From: Quadrisphaera sp.
GTDB lineage: Bacteria; Actinomycetota; Actinomycetes; Actinomycetales; Quadrisphaeraceae
Direction of reading: 5' to 3'
Length of the DNA stretch: 10,389 nt
Assembly: GCA_029258695.1 (NCBI GenBank)
Contig: JARIBR010000338.1
Location: 1 to 10,389, forward strand
Shown: positions 1-6,204 of the stretch, piece after piece
How the letters are laid out: every line of letters begins with the position of its first letter
How positions within the stretch are numbered: position 1 is the first letter of the stretch
Made by a program: the position numbers and the translations under genes
Notes under the pieces: generated by a model
What the model was told of the DNA's origin: nothing
What the model saw: only the letters and a program-made list of their open reading frames with translations
Databases searched by the model: none

Positions 1-1472
1 AGCGTGGCCCGGGCGCCCCTCTCGTGCAGCGAGCGCAGCGCGGCGGTGTACGCGGCGACGAACCGCTCGTCGTCGGCGAGGTCCCCGAACAGCTCGCGGT
101 TCTCGATGAAGGCGGTGCCGTCCACGCCCTGCTGCTTCGCGATGGCGGTCAGCTCGTCGGCCAGGACGTCGACCACCTCGATCGGCTCGCCGTCCTCGTC
201 GGTGCCCTCCGCGTAGCGCGCCCAGCTGGCGACCACGAGCGCGGCGAGCTCGACCGGACCACCGGTCTCGAGGTTGTGGCGGACCACCGGCAGGAGCCAC
301 TTCGGGATCCGGTCGCTGCTCTCGGCGCAGAGGCGGGCGACGGTGTCGCGCACGCCCTCGTTGGAGAAGCGGCGGATCAGGGTCTGCTTGTACTCCTCGA
401 GGTCCTGACCGGGCACCGGCGGCACCGCCGGGGTGGCCTCGTCGTCCATGTAGGCGCGCAGGAAGGAGGAGAAGAGCTCGTCCTGGCCCACCTCGTGCAC
501 CAGCCGGTACCCGGCGAGGTACCCGAGGTAGCACAGCGCCTGGTGGCTGGCGTTGAGCAGCCGCAGCTTCATGAGCTCGTACGGCTCGACGTCGTCGACC
601 ACCTGCACGCCGACGTCCTCGTACGGCGGGCGTCCGCCGGTGAAGGCGTCCTCGAGCACCCACTGGACGAAGGGCTCGGCGACGACGGGCCAGGCGTCCT
701 CGATGCCGAAGCGCTCGGCGATCTCGGCGCGGTCCTCGTCCGTGGTCACGGGGGTGATGCGGTCGACCATCGAGCTGGGGAAGGCCACGTTCTCCTCGAT
801 CCAGCGCCCCAGCTCCGGGTCCCGCAGCGCCGCGAAGGCGGGGAAGACCGTCGCGGCCAAGTGCCCGTTGCCCTGGATGTTGTCGCAGGACATGATCGTG
901 AACGGCGCGACGCCCCGCTCGCGCCGGCGCACCAGGGCCTCGGTGACCAGGCCGAAGTACGTGGTGGGCGTCGCTCCCGGCTCCGCGTCGGCGCGCACGG
1001 CCTCGTTCGGCGCGAACTCGCCGGTGACCGGGTGGACGGAGTACCCGCCCTCGGTCACCGTCAGCGAGACGATCCGGATCGCGGGGTCAGCCAGCCTCTC
1101 GATCGCCGCCTCCGGGTCGTCCGGCGCGTGGACGAAGTCGACGATCGAGCCGATGACCCGCGGCTCCCACGTGCCGTCGTCGTCCTTGAGCACCAGCGTG
1201 TAGAGGAAATCCTGGGCGGCGAGCGCGTCGCGCATCCTCGCGTCGGACGGCAGGACGCCAAGCCCACAGACGCCCCAGTCCAGGGCCTTGCCCTCGGTCA
1301 TCAGCCGGTCGAGGTACATCGCCTGGTGGGCGCGGTGGAACCCGCCGACGCCGATGTGCACGATGCCGGCGGTGACCGCGGAGCGGTCGTAGCCGGGCAC
1401 CGGCACCCGCGCGCCGCTGCCCTCGTCGGCGGAGCGCAGCGTCTCGAGCGTCTGCGAGGACAGCGTCGTCAT
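1..1472 (-). CDS. Mannitol 2-dehydrogenase family polyol dehydrogenase (C-terminus cut off by window edge)
   Basis: Cytoplasmic NAD(P)-dependent oxidoreductase of the long-chain polyol-specific family (mannitol 2-dehydrogenase, arabinitol 4-dehydrogenase, fructuronate reductase), which interconverts a sugar alcohol and a ketose, typically mannitol and fructose. The ATG is at 1472-1470 and 490 codons are open to the edge; the family is about 490-500 residues, so only a few are missing. Visible signatures are the N-terminal nucleotide-binding GVGGFHRAH (residues 41-49), SCDN with Asn198, MVDRITP, and KLRLLNASH with Lys302, Asn307 and His310. These match the catalytic Asn191, Lys295, Asn300 and His303 of the Pseudomonas fluorescens enzyme at a constant offset of 7. 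The gene follows the ureohydrolase after 44 bp but has its own TAGGGT box 6 nt before ATG and no Shine-Dalgarno sequence. Family assignment is secure; the actual substrate (mannitol, arabinitol, sorbitol or a uronate) cannot be read from sequence. Confidence 0.9.
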   Translation of the reverse strand, partial: MTTLSSQTLETLRSADEGSGARVPVPGYDRSAVTAGIVHIGVGGFHRAHQAMYLDRLMTEGKALDWGVCGLGVLPSDARMRDALAAQDFLYTLVLKDDDGTWEPRVIGSIVDFVHAPDDPEAAIERLADPAIRIVSLTVTEGGYSVHPVTGEFAPNEAVRADAEPGATPTTYFGLVTEALVRRRERGVAPFTIMSCDNIQGNGHLAATVFPAFAALRDPELGRWIEENVAFPSSMVDRITPVTTDEDRAEIAERFGIEDAWPVVAEPFVQWVLEDAFTGGRPPYEDVGVQVVDDVEPYELMKLRLLNASHQALCYLGYLAGYRLVHEVGQDELFSSFLRAYMDDEATPAVPPVPGQDLEEYKQTLIRRFSNEGVRDTVARLCAESSDRIPKWLLPVVRHNLETGGPVELAALVVASWARYAEGTDEDGEPIEVVDVLADELTAIAKQQGVDGTAFIENRELFGDLADDERFVAAYTAALRSLHERGARAT

Positions 1473-1478
1473 CGCCCG

Positions 1479-1484
1479 ACCCTA
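1479..1484 (-). promoter_or_regulatory. -10 box TAGGGT for leaderless start of polyol dehydrogenase
   Basis: On the minus strand TAGGGT (a TANNNT actinobacterial -10) ends 6 nt before the ATG at 1472, which would put the transcription start at or next to the start codon. No Shine-Dalgarno sequence and no convincing -35 are present. It lies in the 44-bp gap after the ureohydrolase stop, so the dehydrogenase can probably be transcribed on its own. Confidence 0.5.
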
Positions 1485-1516
1485 CGGCGCAGTCGCCGGC
1501 CCCCCACCTCGCCGAC

Positions 1517-2503
1517 CTACCCCTGGCCGACGAGGGAGAACAGCGCCAGGTACTCCGCGACGAGGTTCGCCGCGGCCAGGGCCGTGAGCTCCGCGTGGTC
1601 GTACGCGGGGGAGACCTCGACGACGTCGGCGCCCACGAGGTTCAGCCCCACGAGGCCGTGGAGCAGCATCTGGACCTCACGGGTGGTCATCCCGCCCGGC
1701 TCCGGGGTGCCCGTGCCGGGGGCGTGCGCGGGGTCGAGGACGTCGATGTCGATGCTGAGGTACATCGGCCGGTCGCCGACGCGAGCACGCACCCGGGCGA
1801 TCGCGTCCTCGATGCCGTCGCGGGCGACGTCGAGGGTGGAGACCACCTCGAAGCCGAGCTCGGCGTCCTCGGTGAGGTCGCCCGCGGTGTACAGCGGACC
1901 CCGCGTGCCGACGTGCACGGCGCTGCCGGGGGCGAGCAGGCCCTCCTCGGCGGCGCGCCGGAACGGCGTGCCGTGGGTGTACGGCGCCCCGAAGTACGTG
2001 TCCCACGTGTCGAGGTGGGCGTCGAGGTGGACCAGGGCGACCGGCCCGTGACGGGCGTTCATGGCGCGCAGCATCGGCAGGGCGATGGTGTGGTCGCCGC
2101 CGATGGCCACGAGCGCGTCGGCGCGCTCCATCACGGCCAGGGCGCTGGCCTCCACCTGGGCGATGGCCTCGGCGAGGTCGAAGGGGTTGACGTCCGCGTC
2201 GCCCGCGTCGGCCACCTGGAGGACGTTCCACGGCTCGACGGCCAGCGCCGGGTGGTAGGGGCGCAGGAGCTTCGAGCCCGCGCGCACCGCGGCCGGGCCG
2301 AAGCGGGCGCCCGGGCGGTAGGAGACGCCCGCGTCGAACGGCACGCCGAGGATCGCGACGTCGGCGCGGTCGACCTCGTCGAGGCGGGGCAGGCGGGCGA
2401 AGGTGGCCGGTCCCGCGAAGCGCGGTGAGACGCGGGCGTCGGGCGGGCCGAGCGGGGCGGTGGAGGTGGCGTCTGCGGGCGGGCCGGGCTTCGGGGTGCT
2501 CAT
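1517..2503 (-). CDS. speB: Agmatinase-family ureohydrolase (agmatinase or guanidinobutyrase)
   Basis: Binuclear Mn(II) ureohydrolase of the arginase/agmatinase fold, which releases urea from a guanidino compound; agmatine to putrescine is the textbook reaction. The 328 residues carry the full metal-ligand set: GGDHT (His138), DAHLD (Asp161, His163, Asp165) and SIDIDVLDP (Asp252, Asp254). The agmatinase-type HGTPF follows at 177-181 and GTGTPEPGG at 263-271. Length suits agmatinase or guanidinobutyrase. The first 25 or so residues are Pro/Ala-rich and poorly conserved, so the true N-terminus could be slightly shorter, but the ATG at 2503 has a TAGGGT box 8 nt upstream, which supports it. It lies 111 bp downstream of serS and 44 bp upstream of the polyol dehydrogenase on the same strand. 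The family includes agmatinase, guanidinobutyrase, guanidinopropionase and guanidine hydrolases, so the symbol is provisional. Confidence 0.87.
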   Translation of the reverse strand: MSTPKPGPPADATSTAPLGPPDARVSPRFAGPATFARLPRLDEVDRADVAILGVPFDAGVSYRPGARFGPAAVRAGSKLLRPYHPALAVEPWNVLQVADAGDADVNPFDLAEAIAQVEASALAVMERADALVAIGGDHTIALPMLRAMNARHGPVALVHLDAHLDTWDTYFGAPYTHGTPFRRAAEEGLLAPGSAVHVGTRGPLYTAGDLTEDAELGFEVVSTLDVARDGIEDAIARVRARVGDRPMYLSIDIDVLDPAHAPGTGTPEPGGMTTREVQMLLHGLVGLNLVGADVVEVSPAYDHAELTALAAANLVAEYLALFSLVGQG

Positions 2504-2511
2504 GCCCGGCG

Positions 2512-2517
2512 ACCCTA
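2512..2517 (-). promoter_or_regulatory. -10 box TAGGGT for leaderless start of ureohydrolase
   Basis: TAGGGT on the minus strand ends 8 nt before the ATG at 2503; no purine-rich ribosome binding site lies between them. The spacing fits transcription starting at the A of ATG. The hexamer is identical to the one before the polyol dehydrogenase. Confidence 0.5.
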
Positions 2518-2529
2518 TGACGCCCCGAC

Positions 2530-2555
2530 GGCCGGGGCCCAGCCACGGCCCGGCC
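2530..2555. terminator. Possible hairpin terminator after serS
   Basis: GC-rich inverted repeat in the 111-bp gap between serS and the ureohydrolase: arms 2530-2539 and 2547-2555, a nine-pair stem with one bulged G and a 7-nt loop. There is no U tract, as is common for GC-rich actinobacterial terminators. It sits between the serS stop and the ureohydrolase -10 box, where a serS terminator would be expected. GC-rich DNA makes such stems frequent by chance, so this is tentative. Confidence 0.35.
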
Positions 2556-2595
2556 TCGGCCCCGCGCGACTCCCTGCCCTCCCGGCTCCCTGCCC

Positions 2596-2623
2596 GGACG
2601 TCAGCGCGCGGACGTCAGCGCGC
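2596..2623. repeat. Tandem 14-bp duplication across the serS stop codon
   Basis: Two perfect head-to-tail copies of GGACGTCAGCGCGC, at 2596-2609 and 2610-2623. The second copy holds the serS stop (TGA read on the minus strand at 2617-2615); the first copy carries another TGA 14 nt further on, in a different frame. The protein end is not changed. It looks like a replication-slippage duplication. Confidence 0.85.
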
Positions 2624-3886
2624 GGTCACGGGCTCCAGCACCGTCCGTCCGCCCATGAAGCGCTGGAGGGCCGCCGGCACGCGGACCGACCCGTCGGGGA
2701 GCTGGTGGTTCTCGAGCAGCGCCACGATCCAGCGGGTGGTGGCCAGCGTGCCGTTCAGGGTCGCGACGGGGCGGGTCGCGCCGCCGGGCCCGCGCTCGCG
2801 GATCTTCAGGCGCCGGGCCTGGAACGTCGTGCAGTTCGACGTCGACGTCAGCTCGAGGTAGCGCTGCTGGCTGGGCAGCCACGCCTCGCAGTCGTACTTG
2901 CGCGCCGCGGAGGTGCCCAGGTCTCCCGCGGCCACGTCGATGACGCGGTACGGCAGCTCGGCGGCGGAGAGCATCTGCTCCTCCCAGGCCAGGAGCCGCT
3001 CGTGCTCGGCCGGGGCGTCGTCCGCGGTGACGATGGAGAACATCTCCACCTTGTGGAACTGGTGGACGCGGATGATGCCCCGGGTGTCGCGCCCGTACGA
3101 GCCGGCCTCGCGGCGGTAGCAGGCCGACCAGCCGGCGTAGCGCAGCGGCCCGTCGGCGAGGTCGAGCACCTCGTCGGCGCGGTAGCCGGCCAGCGGCACC
3201 TCCGAGGTGCCCACGAGGTACAGGTCGTCGGCCTCGAGGCGGTACACCTCGTCGGCGTGCTCCCCGAGGAAGCCGGTGCCGGCCATGACCTCGGGGCGCA
3301 CCATCGTCGGGGTGATCACGGGGGTGAAGCCGGCGGCGGTCGCGGTCTCCACCGCGAGGTTGAGCAGCGCCAGCTCGAGCATGGCGCCGACGCCGGTGAG
3401 GAAGTAGAAGCGGGAGCCGGAGACCTTCGCCCCGCGGGCGGTGTCGATGGCGCCGAGCCCCTCGCCGAGGTCGAGGTGGTCGCGCACCGGCTCGCCCAGG
3501 GCGGGGGGCTCCCCGACCTCCCGGAGCACCACGAAGTCGTCCTCCCCGCCGGGCGGGACGCCGTCGGCGACGAGGTTGGGGATGCGCCACAGGAGCGTCT
3601 CGAACTCCTCGGTGGCGGTCTCGACCTCGGCGCCGGCCTCCTTGACCTGCGCGGCGAGCGCCCGGGTGCGGGCCAGGACCTGCTCGCGCTCGTCCCCCGA
3701 GGACGTCGCCACCTGCTTGCCGAGCGCCTTCTGCTCCGCGCGCAGCCGCTCGGAGGTGGCCATGGCCGCCCGGCGCCGCGCGTCGGCGCCGACCGCCGCG
3801 TCCACGAGCGACGGGTCCTCCCCTCGGACGCGCTGGGAGGCACGCAGCGCCTCGGGGTCCTCACGGAGGATACGAAGGTCGATCAC
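2615..3886 (-). CDS. serS: Seryl-tRNA synthetase
   Basis: Class II aminoacyl-tRNA synthetase that charges tRNA-Ser (and tRNA-Sec where present) with serine; essential and cytoplasmic. The 423 residues match the usual bacterial length. Residues about 30-100 form the charged coiled-coil arm that contacts the tRNA long variable arm. The catalytic core shows TSE at 227-229 (serine binding), motif 2 around 256-281 ([15 protein letters not shown] then [11 protein letters not shown]), [12 protein letters not shown] at 348-359, and motif 3 with NGT (378-380) and Arg385. The start is GTG at 3886-3884, giving the typical N-terminus MIDLRILRE; a TAGGCT box 8 nt upstream and no Shine-Dalgarno suggest a leaderless message. 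It is divergent from the lipid kinase across only 54 bp, so their promoters must overlap. Standard bacterial enzyme with nothing missing. Confidence 0.97.
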   Translation of the reverse strand: MIDLRILREDPEALRASQRVRGEDPSLVDAAVGADARRRAAMATSERLRAEQKALGKQVATSSGDEREQVLARTRALAAQVKEAGAEVETATEEFETLLWRIPNLVADGVPPGGEDDFVVLREVGEPPALGEPVRDHLDLGEGLGAIDTARGAKVSGSRFYFLTGVGAMLELALLNLAVETATAAGFTPVITPTMVRPEVMAGTGFLGEHADEVYRLEADDLYLVGTSEVPLAGYRADEVLDLADGPLRYAGWSACYRREAGSYGRDTRGIIRVHQFHKVEMFSIVTADDAPAEHERLLAWEEQMLSAAELPYRVIDVAAGDLGTSAARKYDCEAWLPSQQRYLELTSTSNCTTFQARRLKIRERGPGGATRPVATLNGTLATTRWIVALLENHQLPDGSVRVPAALQRFMGGRTVLEPVTAR

Positions 3887-3894
3887 GCGTCCGG

Positions 3895-3900
3895 AGCCTA
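3895..3900 (-). promoter_or_regulatory. -10 box TAGGCT for leaderless serS
   Basis: TAGGCT on the minus strand ends 8 nt before the serS GTG, with no ribosome binding site between. No T-box leader can fit: the whole divergent gap is 54 bp, so serS is not controlled by tRNA-Ser riboswitching here. Confidence 0.55.
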
Positions 3901-3928
3901 CGGCGCGGCCCCGGCTGGCCGGAGTCGC

Positions 3929-3934
3929 TACGGT
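3929..3934 (+). promoter_or_regulatory. -10 box TACGGT for leaderless lipid kinase
   Basis: TACGGT ends 6 nt before the GTG at 3941; no Shine-Dalgarno sequence is present. It is back to back with the serS -10 box (28 bp from its far edge), so the two divergent promoters share -35 and upstream DNA. Confidence 0.55.
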
Positions 3935-3940
3935 GCCCCC

Positions 3941-5173
3941 GTGAGCTCAGAGGACACCACCGGCCTCGTCGTGTCCCTCGTGCTGGCGGCCGCCGCCATC
4001 GCCGTGATGGTCTGGCTGCTGCGCAAGGCGTTCCTCAGCCTGCGCCACCGCCGGGCGCTGCACGAGGCGGAGAAGGCCTCGCGGGCCCGCGAGGACGCGA
4101 AGCCGGAGACCTCGCGGCGCCTCGCCGCGGTGGTCGTCAACCCCTCGAAGTTCCGTGAGGTGGAGCCGATGCGCGAGGCGATCACCCGGGCCCTGGACGC
4201 CTCGGGGTGGCGCGAACCCCTCTGGCTGGAGACCACGGTGGACGACCCGGGGACCGGCATGTCGCACGAGGCGCTCGCCGCCGGCGCCGAGCTGGTGCTG
4301 GTGTGCGGCGGTGACGGGACGGTGCGGTGCGTCGGCCAGGTGCTGGCCGGCAGCGGCGTCCCCATGGGTCTGGTCCCCGCGGGCACCGGCAACCTCCTGG
4401 CGCGCAACCTCGACATCGTCACCCCCCGCACCGCCGAGCTCACCCCCGGCGACGCCGAGACCGCCACCCGGGTGGCGCTCGCCGGTGAGGACCGCGCCGT
4501 CGACGTCGGGTGGGTGACCCTGACCTCCGCCGACGGCGCCGACCACGACACGCCGTCCGAGCAGGGGTTCCTCGTGATGGCCGGGATGGGGTTCGACGCG
4601 GCGATGATCGCCAACGCTCCCGAGGGCCTCAAGGCCCGCGTGGGGCCCGCCGCCTACGTCGTGTCGGGGCTGCAGAACTTCCAGGGCAAGCGGGCGAAGG
4701 TGCGCATGGACCTCGACGGGACCGTGCACCACCGTCGGGTCCGCACGGTGGTGGTCGGCAACGTGGGCCGGCTCATCGGCGGTCTGACGCTGCTGCCGGA
4801 CGCGGAGGTCGACGACGGCTGGCTCGACGTGGTGGCCATCGGACCGAGCAACTTCGCCGGGTGGCTGGACGTCGCCGGCCGGGTGGTCATGCGTCACCGG
4901 CGCTCCGACGGCCGCCTGGAGTCGTGGCGGGCCCGCAGCGTGACGCTCACGTGCGACCCCCCGCAGCACGCGCAGATCGACGGTGACGCCGTCGGTGAGG
5001 TGACGAGCATGAACCTCCGGGTGTCCGAGGGCGCGCTGCTGGTGCGCGTGGCTCCCGGCACCGGCGCCAAGGAGGCCCGGCCCGGCGAGAAGGAGCGCGC
5101 GTCGGACCCCGACGTCGTCACGCCTGCCGACGAGAGACGGGACCGCGAGAGCGCACCGGCCGAGGTCGGGTGA
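3941..5173 (+). CDS. Membrane-anchored diacylglycerol kinase family lipid kinase (YegS/DgkB/LCB5-like)
   Basis: Lipid kinase that phosphorylates diacylglycerol or a related lipid from ATP, feeding phosphatidic acid into phospholipid turnover. The 410 residues begin with one membrane segment (about 8-27, [19 protein letters not shown]) followed by a basic stretch (RKAF, RHRR) that should face the cytoplasm, then a short charged linker. The DAGK catalytic domain runs from about 60, with VNPSKF (67-71), nucleotide-binding GGDGT (123-127) and [12 protein letters not shown] (146-157), and the C-terminal beta domain carries the family's QIDGD. A charged tail of about 35 residues follows. The GTG start at 3941 is chosen because TACGGT lies 6 nt upstream and the frame before it is antisense to serS. 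Its TGA overlaps the next gene's GTG by 4 nt, so the MarR regulator is probably made in step with it. Lipid substrate is not determinable from sequence. Confidence 0.88.
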   Translation: MSSEDTTGLVVSLVLAAAAIAVMVWLLRKAFLSLRHRRALHEAEKASRAREDAKPETSRRLAAVVVNPSKFREVEPMREAITRALDASGWREPLWLETTVDDPGTGMSHEALAAGAELVLVCGGDGTVRCVGQVLAGSGVPMGLVPAGTGNLLARNLDIVTPRTAELTPGDAETATRVALAGEDRAVDVGWVTLTSADGADHDTPSEQGFLVMAGMGFDAAMIANAPEGLKARVGPAAYVVSGLQNFQGKRAKVRMDLDGTVHHRRVRTVVVGNVGRLIGGLTLLPDAEVDDGWLDVVAIGPSNFAGWLDVAGRVVMRHRRSDGRLESWRARSVTLTCDPPQHAQIDGDAVGEVTSMNLRVSEGALLVRVAPGTGAKEARPGEKERASDPDVVTPADERRDRESAPAEVG

Positions 5174-5652
5174 GCCCAGGGCCCGGGGGCCCCGTGCCTC
5201 CCGACGTCGGTCCGGGTGCGACGCCTGCAGACCTCGAGGAGCTGCAGGCCGAGATGACCGACGTCTGGCGTCGCTCGCGCGCGGCGGTGCGCGAGCTGGC
5301 GCACGCCCTCGACCCTCGGCTGGACCCCACGACGTACCCGCTGGTGGCGGTCCTGGGCCGGGTCGGCGCCGTGCGCCTCGGCGAGCTCGGAGCCGTGCTG
5401 CACCTCGACAAGTCGACGCTCAGCCGGCAGGTCGACGCGGTGGCCCGGCTCGGGCTGGTCGAGCGCGTCCCGGACCCCGACGACGCGCGGGCCCGTCGCG
5501 TCACCCTGACCCCAGCGGGGCGCGCCCGTCTCGAGGAGCTGACCGCGGTGAGGCGAGAGCGCTGGCGCGCCTCGGTGGGCGCCTGGCCGGCCGCTGACGT
5601 CCGCGAGCTGACGCGGCTGCTGGGCCGCCTGAGGGACACCGGCGTCTCCTGA
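5170..5652 (+). CDS. MarR-family winged-helix regulator, coupled to lipid kinase
   Basis: Cytoplasmic dimeric transcriptional regulator, 160 residues. A flexible Gly/Pro N-terminus (1-18) precedes helix 1 (about 19-48). The winged helix-turn-helix spans about 55-120: RLGELGAVLHLDKSTLSRQV is the two-helix DNA-reading unit (69-88), GLVERVPDPDDARARRVTLT is the wing (95-114), and a C-terminal dimerisation helix follows. The GTG start overlaps the kinase stop as GTGA, with no separate promoter or clear ribosome binding site, so it is translationally coupled to the kinase. No operator of its own is evident. Targets and ligand are unknown. It shares the wing motif PDPDDxRA with the next gene but has a different recognition helix (DKSTLSRQVDAV versus APTASRHVALA), so the two should bind different sites. 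Confidence 0.85.
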   Translation: MSPGPGGPVPPDVGPGATPADLEELQAEMTDVWRRSRAAVRELAHALDPRLDPTTYPLVAVLGRVGAVRLGELGAVLHLDKSTLSRQVDAVARLGLVERVPDPDDARARRVTLTPAGRARLEELTAVRRERWRASVGAWPAADVRELTRLLGRLRDTGVS

Positions 5653-5663
5653 CCCCGTCCACA

Positions 5664-5682
5664 TGGTTGCTGCGCGCAACCA
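5664..5682. promoter_or_regulatory. Operator O1, 19-bp inverted repeat upstream of second MarR gene
   Basis: TGGTTGC-N5-GCAACCA, perfect 7-bp arms with a 5-bp spacer. Size and symmetry match MarR-family operators. It covers the -35 region of the promoter whose -10 is at 5687-5692, so binding would block RNA polymerase. Confidence 0.7.
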
Positions 5683-5686
5683 AGTG

Positions 5687-5692
5687 TATGGT
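5687..5692 (+). promoter_or_regulatory. -10 box TATGGT of MarR/efflux unit
   Basis: TATGGT is a good TANNNT -10 and the only AT-richer patch in the 69-bp gap after the first MarR gene. A 17-bp spacing puts the -35 at 5664-5669, inside operator O1. The -10 itself overlaps operator O2. The -35 sequence is not close to consensus. Confidence 0.55.
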
Positions 5693-5707
5693 TGCAACCC
5701 TCAACCA
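5689..5707. promoter_or_regulatory. Operator O2, second copy of the 19-bp inverted repeat
   Basis: TGGTTGC-N5-TCAACCA, the same geometry as O1 with one arm mismatch; it also contains the perfect 10-bp palindrome GGTTGCAACC (5690-5699). It covers the -10 and expected transcription start and lies 25 bp downstream of O1, centre to centre. Two sites spanning one promoter suggest tight repression by two dimers. Confidence 0.65.
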
Positions 5708-5721
5708 CCTGGGGGTGCGTG

Positions 5722-6204
5722 ATGGAGGACCAGGCGGTCGAGATCATCGACGTGATGGGCGACATCGTCCGGGCGGCGCGCGCGGACACCGCAGCGCGCA
5801 GCCGCCAGGACGGGGTCTCCGCCGCCGTCCTCGGGCTGCTCGCCCACCTGAGCCGCGAGGGCGGCGCCCAGCGCCTCGGGCACCTGGCGGCGCGCAGCGG
5901 GGTGGGCGCTCCGACCGCGAGCCGCCACGTGGCGCTCGCGCAGGAGCAGGGGCTCGTCGTCCGCACCCCCGATCCCGACGACGGCCGCGCCTGCCTGCTC
6001 GAGCTGTCGCCGCGCGGCGAGCAAGCACTCGCCCGCCACCGCGCCGGCCAGGTGACCGACACCCGGCGGGCGCTGCAGGGATGGAGCGAGCAGGAGGTCG
6101 ACGACCTGCTGAGGCTGCTCCGGCGCCTGCGGACCGACGCGGTCGGCGACGCCCACCCACCGAGCACCACACCCGAGAGACCCACCCCCAGGAGGACCGC
6201 TTGA
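5722..6204 (+). CDS. MarR-family repressor of the adjacent efflux pump
   Basis: Second MarR-type winged-helix regulator, 160 residues from ATG 5722; an adjacent in-frame GTG at 5719 is an equally possible start. An N-terminal dimerisation helix (1-28) is followed by the winged helix-turn-helix (about 33-105): RLGHLAARSGVGAPTASRHV (51-70) and the wing GLVVRTPDPDDGRACLLEL (77-95), then a long C-terminal helix and a Pro/Thr/Arg-rich tail. A GGGGGTG stretch at 5711-5717 may serve as ribosome binding site. The gene follows two 19-bp operators and its stop overlaps the transporter TTG start. Known MarR-pump pairs suggest it represses itself and the pump and releases DNA on binding a pump substrate; that is inference from layout. 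Confidence 0.88.
   Translation: MEDQAVEIIDVMGDIVRAARADTAARSRQDGVSAAVLGLLAHLSREGGAQRLGHLAARSGVGAPTASRHVALAQEQGLVVRTPDPDDGRACLLELSPRGEQALARHRAGQVTDTRRALQGWSEQEVDDLLRLLRRLRTDAVGDAHPPSTTPERPTPRRTA
6190..6195 (+). promoter_or_regulatory. Ribosome binding site AGGAGG deciding the TTG start of the transporter
   Basis: A perfect AGGAGG lies 5 nt before TTG at 6201, inside the end of the MarR coding sequence. It selects the rare TTG start over the first in-frame ATG at 6291, which has no comparable site. Confidence 0.85.

Noticed and set aside
24..2051. Long plus-strand open frame of 675 codons at the left end
   Set aside because: It is antisense to the polyol dehydrogenase and ureohydrolase, whose catalytic motifs are intact on the minus strand; its product is a low-complexity Arg/Val/Asp/Gly-rich sequence typical of GC-rich shadow frames.
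2705..3940. Upstream extension of the lipid kinase frame to 2705
   Set aside because: That part is antisense to serS. The GTG at 3941 has a -10 box at the right distance and gives a membrane segment followed by the kinase domain.
3887..3940. T-box or other riboswitch before serS
   Set aside because: The divergent gap is only 54 bp and the start looks leaderless, leaving no room for a structured leader.
5653..5721. Rho-independent terminator after the first MarR gene
   Set aside because: The inverted repeats here lie over a -10 box and recur with constant 19-bp geometry, which fits operators better than a terminator.
5667..6200. Upstream extension of the transporter frame to 5667
   Set aside because: It overlaps the second MarR gene out of frame and is low complexity; AGGAGG fixes the TTG at 6201.
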